Positions 48,456-51,669 of a DNA stretch of 51,669 bases are shown here, one piece after another. The notes under the pieces were generated by a model. That model was not told where the DNA came from. It saw only the letters and a list, made by a program, of their open reading frames with translations, and made no database searches. The DNA is from Syntrophaceae bacterium UBA5744 (lineage in GTDB: Bacteria > Desulfobacterota > Syntrophia > Syntrophales > UBA2192): positions 1 to 51,669 of the forward strand of contig DIFQ01000027.1 of the NCBI GenBank assembly GCA_002419215.1, written 5' to 3'. How positions within the stretch are numbered: position 1 is the first letter of the stretch; each line of letters begins with the position of its first letter. The position numbers and the translations under genes are program-made.

Positions 48456-49505
48456 TTACCGGGATATCCGGCGGCTTTCAATCCTTTCTCTCACGGCCTC
48501 GAACACTTCCTCGACGCGGATCGTCTTCATGCACTCCATGGTCTCGCAGGCCTTCCGGAAGCAGGGGCTGCAGTCCATGTCGCGCCGGATGACGACATGC
48601 CCCTCGCCGTAGGGGCCTGTGCGCTCCGGCGAGGTGGGGCCGAAGAGGGCCACCACGGGTGTCCCCACGGCCGCCGCCAGGTGCATGGGGCCGGAGTCGG
48701 TCGTGAGAAGTACCGCGGCCTCCCTGAACAGGGCGGCCAGCTCCCGCAGCGACGTCTCGCCTGCCGCCGAGGCCGACGGGGCTTCCATGAGCGAACGGAT
48801 GCGCGCGATGGGGCCCTCGGGGCTCTCGCCCGTGAAGACAACGGGCAGGCCCAGCTCCCTCACGATGCGGTCGCAGACGGCCGCGAATTTCGCTTCGTCC
48901 CAGAGCTTCGTCTCCCAGTAGGCAACGGGGCTTACTGCCACGAAACCCCTCGCCGTGTCAACGGTCTTTGCGGCCAGGAGCTCGCTGACGCGACGGAAAT
49001 GAGCCTCCCGCAGGGCGATGGGGAACTCGGGCTTCGAGGTCTCGCAGCCCAGGTGCCGCGCAAAATCGAGGTAGCGCTCCACGGCGTGCTTGGCCATGTC
49101 CTCGGGGATCTTCTCGTTGAGGACGAGGCCGCTTCCCTCCTGCAGGCTGTCATAGCCAAGCCTTCGCCTGCCCCGGCTCAGCAGCACGAGAACGGCGCTT
49201 TTGAAGAGGCCGTGAAAATCGATGACGAGGTCGTAGGGGCGGTCGCGAAGGGCCCTCAGAAAGGCTGCAGCCTCCCGGAGTACGGCAGCGCGATTCCGGC
49301 CCTCCTTCAGGTCGCGAACCCAGCGCTTGCGCCGGGAAACGAGGACCCGGTTGAGCATGGGCTGATCGGCAAGCAGATCCGAGGCGGCCTCCTCGACGAC
49401 CCAGCTGATGTGCGCCTGCGGGTAGCAGCGGCGCAACGCCGCGAGCGACGGCAGCGTGTGGATCACGTCCCCGATGGCGCTGAGTTTCACGATGAGGAGG
49501 TTCAT
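48456..49505 (-). CDS. waaC: Heptosyltransferase, WaaC-like (GT9)
   Basis: A 349-residue protein. MNLLIVKLSAIGDVIHTLPSLAALR is the WaaC N-terminus with the catalytic Asp. VIDFHGLFKSAVLVL, AVSPVAYWETKLWDEAKF and LTTDSGPMHLAAAVGTPVVALFGPT are the GT9 ADP-heptose motifs. CSPCFRKACETMECMK near the end holds several Cys residues also common in this family. ATG 49505 overlaps the GmhB stop by four bases; longer frames upstream lie over gmhB. WaaC adds the first heptose to Kdo. Specificity between I and II is judged only from general resemblance. Confidence 0.86.
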   Translation of the reverse strand: MNLLIVKLSAIGDVIHTLPSLAALRRCYPQAHISWVVEEAASDLLADQPMLNRVLVSRRKRWVRDLKEGRNRAAVLREAAAFLRALRDRPYDLVIDFHGLFKSAVLVLLSRGRRRLGYDSLQEGSGLVLNEKIPEDMAKHAVERYLDFARHLGCETSKPEFPIALREAHFRRVSELLAAKTVDTARGFVAVSPVAYWETKLWDEAKFAAVCDRIVRELGLPVVFTGESPEGPIARIRSLMEAPSASAAGETSLRELAALFREAAVLLTTDSGPMHLAAAVGTPVVALFGPTSPERTGPYGEGHVVIRRDMDCSPCFRKACETMECMKTIRVEEVFEAVRERIESRRISR

Positions 49506-50071
49506 TCTTTCTTCCGGTCCTTCAGGATCCACTGCACGGCCTCGAGAATGTCGCCTGCGATGCAGGAGGGCATGTCCGTTCGGACAATGTTCATGCCGTA
49601 ACCGGTCTTGACGAGGATTCCTTTGGCCCCGGCATTCTTCCCCGTCTGTACATCCCTCAGCATGTCGCCGACCATGTAAGAACGGGCCAGGTCGATGTTC
49701 ATCTCGCGGGCGGCCTGCAGCAGCATCCCCGGCTTCGGCTTGCGGCATTCGCAGTCCTGCTTGTAGATGCCCTGTCCGTGGATGGGGTGGTGGGGACAGA
49801 CGTAGAACCCGTCGATCCGGGCCCCTTCCGCCCCGAGGAGTTCGTTGATCCGGTCGTGGACCCCGCGCACGAAATCCTCCGTGAAGTACCCCCGGGCGAT
49901 CCCGGACTGGTTGGTGACCACGACGGCCTTCATCCCGGCGGCGTTGATCAGCCGGATCGCCTCACCGCTCTGCGGGTAGAGCTTGAGCTGTTCCATGCGG
50001 CTCAGGAAGCTGACCTCTTCGTTGATGGTGCCGTCCCGGTCCATGAAGACGGCGCTGTATTTTTCTGCCAT
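49502..50071 (-). CDS. gmhB: D-glycero-D-manno-heptose 1,7-bisphosphate 7-phosphatase
   Basis: A 189-residue HAD-family phosphatase. Asp11 and Asp13 (FMDRDGTIN) are the nucleophile and general acid, and TNQSGIARG, GDMLRD are HAD motifs II/IV. CPHHP with CECRKPKP (Cys92, His94, Cys107, Cys109) is the zinc-binding loop that separates GmhB from other HAD enzymes. It dephosphorylates the heptose bisphosphate on the way to ADP-heptose, substrate of the heptosyltransferases encoded on either side. Its stop overlaps the WaaC-like start by four bases; the waaF-like stop lies nine bases upstream. Confidence 0.94.
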   Translation of the reverse strand: MAEKYSAVFMDRDGTINEEVSFLSRMEQLKLYPQSGEAIRLINAAGMKAVVVTNQSGIARGYFTEDFVRGVHDRINELLGAEGARIDGFYVCPHHPIHGQGIYKQDCECRKPKPGMLLQAAREMNIDLARSYMVGDMLRDVQTGKNAGAKGILVKTGYGMNIVRTDMPSCIAGDILEAVQWILKDRKKE

Positions 50072-50080
50072 GTCCTGTCC

Positions 50081-51139
50081 TCAGCGATAGCCCGCCTCGG
50101 CCAGGAGGCGCACCGATTCGTCGTACACCTCGTCGACCGTGACGAGATCCATGCATTTGAAATCGGTGGGGCACTCCTTCTTGAGGCAGGGGCTGCAGTC
50201 CACGGGCCTGCGAAGGATCACCGTCCGCTCCCCCAGGGGGTAGGTCGTCTGCGGGTTGGTGGACCCGAAGATGGCGACCGTGGGCACGCCGAGGGCCCCC
50301 GCCACATGCATGAGACCCGAGTCGTTCGTGATGAAGAGGTCGCAGCGGGCGATCAGCGCGATGGCGTCTTCCAGGTTCGTCCTGCCGGCGATGTCGATGA
50401 AGGGGTTCTTCGCCGCCGCCTGGACGGCCTCCGTGCTCGCCCGGTCCCCGTCGCTGCCGAAAAGCAGGACGGGACAGGCGGCTCTACCCGCAAGCCGGTC
50501 GGCCACGGCTGCGAATCGCTCCGGGAACCATCGCTTGGCCGGCCCGTAGGCCGCGCCGGGGGCCATGCCGACCAGGGGCCGGCGCCCGGCGATGCCGAAC
50601 TGCCCCAGGAGCTTCTCTGCCGAGAGCCGCTGCTTTTCCGTGGCGGCCAGTCTCAGTGCGCCTCCTGACGACCGGAACCCGAGCGCCTTGAGCATCTCGA
50701 GATAGTAGATCGACTGGTGGACGGTCAGGATCTGCGGGGTGCGCTTGACCGGGTGGGTCAGCAGCAGGCCCCGGCCGTCGGTGCTGTAGCCCGCCCGGAC
50801 GGGGATCCCGGCCAGCCAGGCGATGATGGCCGCCTCGATGGCGTTCTGCAGGAGCAGCGCCGCATCGAAATTTTTTCCCCGCAGCTCGCGGGCCAGCGCG
50901 AACAGCCCTCCGGGGCCGCTGTGCCTCCCCGGCCGCTCGTAGACCATGACCTCGTCGACGGCCGGGTGCATCCGGACGAGATCCGCCACCCAGGGCTTCA
51001 CGAGAACCGTGATCCGAGCCTTCGGAAGCGTCTCGCGCACGGCGGCGATCGCCGGAAAGGTCATGACCACATCCCCGATCCAGTTGGTGCCCCTGATTAG
51101 GACATTGGTTATCTTGTCGAATTCTATTCTCTTAGCCAC
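50081..51139 (-). CDS. waaF: Heptosyltransferase II, WaaF-like (GT9)
   Basis: A 352-residue protein. NVLIRGTNWIGDVVMTFPAIAAVRE is the WaaF-type N-terminus (GxNWIGD). GMAPGAAYGPAKRWFPERFA, ITNDSGLMHVAGALGVPTVAIFGST and the Cys-rich CSPCLKKECPTDFKCM are WaaF signatures. It transfers the second heptose to heptose I. The start is GTG 51139, with AAGG upstream. Inverted-repeat element C begins only 20 bases upstream of the start, so any promoter would lie in or beyond that element. First gene of a waaF-gmhB-waaC unit. Confidence 0.9.
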   Translation of the reverse strand: MAKRIEFDKITNVLIRGTNWIGDVVMTFPAIAAVRETLPKARITVLVKPWVADLVRMHPAVDEVMVYERPGRHSGPGGLFALARELRGKNFDAALLLQNAIEAAIIAWLAGIPVRAGYSTDGRGLLLTHPVKRTPQILTVHQSIYYLEMLKALGFRSSGGALRLAATEKQRLSAEKLLGQFGIAGRRPLVGMAPGAAYGPAKRWFPERFAAVADRLAGRAACPVLLFGSDGDRASTEAVQAAAKNPFIDIAGRTNLEDAIALIARCDLFITNDSGLMHVAGALGVPTVAIFGSTNPQTTYPLGERTVILRRPVDCSPCLKKECPTDFKCMDLVTVDEVYDESVRLLAEAGYR

Positions 51140-51158
51140 GGTGCAGCCTTGTGCGCAT

Positions 51159-51631
51159 GAAGTTAGGAAGAGCGGAAGTTAGGAAGAGCGGAAAGTAATT
51201 AAAAACAGAACTTGTCCGCCTGTTGTTCCATACGACTCAACATCCCAATAACCGATTCATATTCTTTATCCATGACAGTGAACAGTGTTTCATCAATATA
51301 CTGACAAGCATAGCAGAATTCCAACCAGCTTTGTGTTTCTGAAGCCTCCTGCATGGCGTCTGTCAGCTTGTTGCAGAAGACGGCAGAGTACTTTCTCTTC
51401 CTCCAGGCTTCCGCGAGGTTTGAACAAACAGCCCTGGAGGATCGCCTTATCTGGTCTGTCAGAGCGTATCTCTCTTCGGAGGGCAGCTCTTTTGTTATCT
51501 GAAAGATTTTCATCGCAAGCTCGAAAGACTTCTGGTAGACCTCCAAATCACGGAAGTGCTTGATCTCTTTCTTTCTCGATCCCGTCTTTTCCATTAATCC
51601 GCTCTTCTGCTCTTCCGATCTTCCTAACTTC
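51159..51631. mobile_element. Inverted-repeat element C carrying a four-helix-bundle (S23-type) gene
   Basis: Left arm GAAGTTAGGAAGAGCGGAAG (51159-51178) pairs with right arm CTTCCGATCTTCCTAACTTC (51612-51631) at 19 of 20 positions. The left arm is a perfect 16-base tandem duplication (51159-51174 and 51175-51190). The only gene inside is the S23-type protein (51199-51594). No transposase is present. The arms recur in elements A and B, and a shorter related pair in D. Whether the whole element moves is inference. Confidence 0.65.
51199..51594 (-). CDS. S23-type four-helix-bundle protein (23S rRNA intervening-sequence protein family)
   Basis: A 131-residue protein. KHFRDLEVYQKSFELAMKIF, ELPSEERYALTDQIRRSSRAVCSNLAEAWRKRKY and TDAMQEASETQSWLEFCYACQYID are the characteristic segments of the four-helix-bundle family first known as S23, encoded in intervening sequences of bacterial 23S rRNA and related to diversity-generating-retroelement Avd proteins. 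Members form pentamers and bind nucleic acid or rRNA. Here no 23S rRNA surrounds the gene; it stands between LPS-core genes and is framed by inverted repeats. No strong ribosome-binding site precedes ATG 51594. Confidence 0.88.
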   Translation of the reverse strand: MEKTGSRKKEIKHFRDLEVYQKSFELAMKIFQITKELPSEERYALTDQIRRSSRAVCSNLAEAWRKRKYSAVFCNKLTDAMQEASETQSWLEFCYACQYIDETLFTVMDKEYESVIGMLSRMEQQADKFCF

Positions 51632-51633
51632 GA

Positions 51634-51654
51634 GTTGTCACGGCACGTGACAAC
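51634..51654. repeat. Perfect 9-bp inverted repeat at right end
   Basis: GTTGTCACG (51634-51642) and CGTGACAAC (51646-51654) enclose GCA, just outside the right arm of element C. No T-run is visible in the few remaining bases. It may be a terminator stem, an operator or part of the next unit. Confidence 0.7.
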
Positions 51655-51669
51655 CCGATGCCGTTTCGT

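Noticed and set aside
51159..51669. Intervening sequence within a 23S rRNA gene
   Set aside because: The S23-type gene would fit, but neighbouring sequence is the waaF-like gene on one side and no rRNA sequence is recognisable on the other.

Overview
The window is a GC-rich, Gram-negative cell-surface glycan locus. Genes are tightly packed, ATGA-type overlaps are common, and the right side holds LPS inner-core genes (heptosyltransferases, GmhB, a PagL-like lipid A deacylase). HdrABC/D-like iron-sulfur proteins, a YeiH-type permease and many palindromic intergenic repeats fit an anaerobic Desulfobacterota (former Deltaproteobacteria). That placement is inference; no rRNA or marker gene is present.

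Layout. (1) Positions 1-39565 form one long minus-strand run of 34 genes read from pseB leftwards. It opens with a nonulosonic-acid pathway carrying unusual fusions: PseB, an RmlD-PseC fusion, two SGNH proteins with a small gene between them, a NodU-type carbamoyltransferase with a 54-aa SxtJ-like protein, a NeuB-SAF-SpsF fusion, PseG and a GNAT acyltransferase. (2) At 20.3-27.2 kb sits an unexpected redox block: HdrC, HdrB, a YeiH/UPF0324 permease, an HdrA-like flavoprotein, an HdrD-like protein and an amidohydrolase. (3) At 8.3-20.2 kb are a hexapeptide acyltransferase, a second short NeuB, an asparagine-synthase-like amidotransferase without the N-terminal cysteine, two large GT-B-like proteins, a Wzx flippase, a DUF4910 peptidase-like protein, an AAC(3)-like acetyltransferase and a NodB deacetylase. 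(4) At 0-8.3 kb is a compact group (GNAT, HpcH/HpaI aldolase, methyltransferase, KdsB-like cytidylyltransferase, Gfo/Idh/MocA oxidoreductase, 2-hydroxyacid dehydrogenase, inositol-monophosphatase-like phosphatase) that could make and CMP-activate a non-standard 3-deoxy-ulosonic acid, then a GT2 and the start of a probable O-antigen ligase/polymerase.

(5) A 0.9-kb repeat-rich divergent intergenic region (39566-40468) separates this from UDP-glucose dehydrogenase. (6) Positions 40.5-51.2 kb carry LPS-core genes in both orientations: a WaaG-like GT4, a WaaE-like GT2, another GT2, three heptosyltransferases, GmhB, PagL and a Trm112-like protein. A FitAB/VapBC-type toxin-antitoxin pair with a near-consensus promoter lies among them. 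(7) The right end holds a gene for an S23-type four-helix-bundle protein.

The most unusual signal is a family of inverted-repeat elements in the intergenic gaps of the right-hand 11 kb, at about 40.28, 41.91, 45.10 and 51.16 kb. The last carries the four-helix-bundle gene between arms matching at 19 of 20 bases. Two of the others look like internally deleted, MITE-like versions of it, and one has supplied the C-terminal codons of a glycosyltransferase. The relationship rests on reading by eye and needs a genome-wide search to confirm.
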